The notes below the pieces were generated by a model that saw nothing but the letters and a program-made list of their open reading frames with translations, was not told where the DNA came from and did no database searches. This document shows positions 62,773 to 64,000 of a DNA stretch of 64,000 nucleotides, in pieces. This DNA is from Bacteroides intestinalis (GTDB lineage: Bacteria; Bacteroidota; Bacteroidia; Bacteroidales; Bacteroidaceae), in contig NZ_CABJDN010000015.1 of the NCBI RefSeq assembly GCF_902364365.1, forward strand, positions 10,844 to 74,843, read 5' to 3'. Each line of letters begins with the position of its first letter. Within the stretch, counting starts at the first letter, position 1. The translations under genes were made by a program, and so were the position numbers.

Positions 62773-63096
62773 ATGAAAGCAATAAGAACAAAAGAGGTGA
62801 ATGAGAACGTCAAAGCGGCGAACAGTTGTTTGCGTAAAGCGAAATGGCAGGCTAAGGAATTGGCTGTTTTTACAGGTGAAGTAGTGCGTCTGATGGATAA
62901 GGAAGGGCATTCTCTACAAGGGTTCTTTAATCGGGTGGAGTTTGTTCTGGTGGACGGCACTATTAAATTCCGTGTAGTTATAAATCCTATTCTTGAATGT
63001 GAGAACTGTATAATGGCTTCTTGCCATGAAGACTATCTTTATGAGGTGGTCTCGGTGGAAAAGTTTACCTATAAAAATTATAGGTATCATTTGTAA
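62773..63096 (+). CDS. Hypothetical protein
   Basis: 107 residues, first half basic and helical (KEVNENVKAANSCLRKAKWQAKE), second half beta-rich (FNRVEFVLVDGTIKFRVVIN). Its stop overlaps the next in-frame ATG region. No family recognised. Confidence 0.58.
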   Translation: MKAIRTKEVNENVKAANSCLRKAKWQAKELAVFTGEVVRLMDKEGHSLQGFFNRVEFVLVDGTIKFRVVINPILECENCIMASCHEDYLYEVVSVEKFTYKNYRYHL

Positions 63097-63143
63097 TGAT
63101 ATTGTATTTTAATGATTATAAACTGATTTATATTATAACAATG

Positions 63144-63449
63144 ATGGGCAAAATTAATAATATTCCCGTTTTGAATGAAGATGTTATTCGTTTGGTTGTA
63201 CTCAATGAGGAAATTATTGGGTATATCTATCCACGAAGGACTTCTTATGTGGTGGCATTGGAGATAAAGCCGGGACGTACTACCTCTTTGGCTACATCTG
63301 TCAATAAACAATGCATGGTTTTGTTGAGTGATAAGGTTCGTTTGGCCACGGAACAGGATTTCGATGATTTTCATATATGCTTTGATGGTTTCAGAAATAA
63401 CACTATGTATTGTTATAATCAGGGAACGGAACCTATATACCTTCAATGA
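63144..63449 (+). CDS. Hypothetical protein, last gene of the operon
   Basis: 101 residues from MGKINNIPVLNE (or one codon earlier at 63141). LVVLNEEIIGYIYPRRTS and LLSDKVRLATEQDFDDF. Followed by a hairpin and a palindrome. Family unknown. Confidence 0.55.
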   Translation: MGKINNIPVLNEDVIRLVVLNEEIIGYIYPRRTSYVVALEIKPGRTTSLATSVNKQCMVLLSDKVRLATEQDFDDFHICFDGFRNNTMYCYNQGTEPIYLQ

Positions 63450-63457
63450 AGCACATT

Positions 63458-63533
63458 CTCCCTTCTTTTGGATTAGGGAAGGGAGGGTATTTTGCTGTCC
63501 GCTACTTTTTGGCAAGCACCCCAAAAAAGTAGC
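63458..63533 (+). terminator. Hairpin and ACTTTTTGG palindrome after the operon
   Basis: CTCCCTTC/GAAGGGAG (63458-63485) and then GCTACTTTTTGG/CCAAAAAAGTAGC (63501-63533). The second belongs to the palindrome family of 696, 27773 and 53963. Confidence 0.65.
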
Positions 63534-63567
63534 AAAAAACGCTTGGAGTTACTGGTAATCCCATTAA

Positions 63568-64000
63568 TTTGCGTTCACGCAGTATTCTTTCCCACCCTCC
63601 CCTTCATCGGAATGACTGTTCTCATTCCCGGTTTACCCGTAATCATCCGCTATGCGGCTGATTATGGGTAAACCGGAAAAGAGAAGTTCCAAACGTGGGC
63701 GGGATTGCAATGGTCATCATCCGGAGCTTCGGCATTGCCGAAACAACCTCCTTCTTCCGTATTGCAGTCCCTTCCTTTTACCGTTTGTCCCGGCAGTCCG
63801 TTGCTAACCCGTTCCCCCCTGTCACTTGTGGCAGGGAGATAGGAGTATGGTTTTGCTTGCAAAACCGTATGGCTTGTTTTACTTTCCGTACTGCCCTTTT
63901 CCTTGTTTTCTGCCTCCCCTAATGTGCTTTTTTCATAGCTCCATCTGAGATCCTTTGTTTTTGAACGGCAAATTTATTTCGGTGGATGGATACGAAAGAG
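63568..64000 (+). repeat. Repeated leader element, copy C (cut by the right edge)
   Basis: Matches copy B from its first base (TTTGCGTTCACGCAGTATTC) to the window end, with few substitutions. By analogy it should introduce another small-gene operon outside the window. Confidence 0.82.

Overview
The window looks like a large mobile replicon, probably a conjugative plasmid, from a Bacteroidales host (Bacteroides or Parabacteroides). Evidence: a CTnDOT-style tra operon (TraE, F, G, I, J, K, M, N and O families), Bacteroidetes-type promoters (TTTG, about 19 bp, TAnnTTTG), a fimbrillin locus, IS66 and IS1380 remnants, plasmid Rep proteins with iterons, and ParA-type partition genes. No rRNA, tRNA, CRISPR array or recognisable antibiotic-resistance gene was seen.

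Layout. 0-0.7 kb: end of a PcfJ-like gene. 0.7-17.7 kb: a leftward transfer operon, from TraO through the TraG ATPase, TraI/J/K/M/N, a DUF3945 protein, an ArdC-type antirestriction protein, SSB and the VirD4-like coupling protein to a Toprim protein. 18-25 kb: a Crp-type regulator, replication gene 1 with a nine-iteron array, a parA/DUF3408 pair, a candidate oriT, and the MobC-like protein with its relaxase. 25-28.5 kb: an IS66 remnant, a repeated leader element, a small-gene operon and an AT-rich candidate papain-like gene. 28.5-33 kb: two hipBA toxin-antitoxin modules flanked by a duplication. 33-34.7 kb: a DUF4143 ATPase. 34.8-39.6 kb: a membrane LuxR-type regulator and a divergent fimbrial operon. 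39.7-43.1 kb: a second partition locus (parA frameshifted in a C8 tract), a RhuM-family gene, a candidate small RNA and a serine recombinase. 43.2-49.5 kb: fragments of a CTnDOT-like or mobilizable element (Fic and RteA-like fragments, a radical-SAM pair with an MBL-fold hydrolase, AraC regulators, MobA/MobB). 49.6-51 kb: a disrupted IS1380 transposase joined to a hipA fragment. 51.2-52.7 kb: replication gene 2 with a second iteron array. 53-64 kb: RadC, a second recombinase and a broken RhuM gene, mazEF, HU and several small-gene operons introduced by copies of the repeated leader.

How it fits together. Two related replication genes, two partition loci and two mobilization loci suggest a cointegrate or a heavily rearranged plasmid. 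Both iteron arrays share a 32-bp period (three helical turns), but the rep gene lies in opposite orientation relative to its array at the two loci. Transfer would run from the relaxase at 22.6 kb through the coupling protein and type IV machinery at 3-17 kb, with ArdC and SSB protecting incoming DNA. hipBA and mazEF would stabilise inheritance.

The most unusual observations are: (1) one ~46-residue C-terminal module shared by ArdC, the DUF3945 protein and a HipA toxin; (2) a repeated structured leader in front of accessory operons, with base-pair covariation, and matching palindromes at operon ends; (3) a radical-SAM pair + MBL hydrolase + AraC cassette; (4) seven exact copies of a 14-mer on the plasmid backbone; (5) a candidate antisense-oriented small RNA; (6) a T17 tract in the fimbrial control region.
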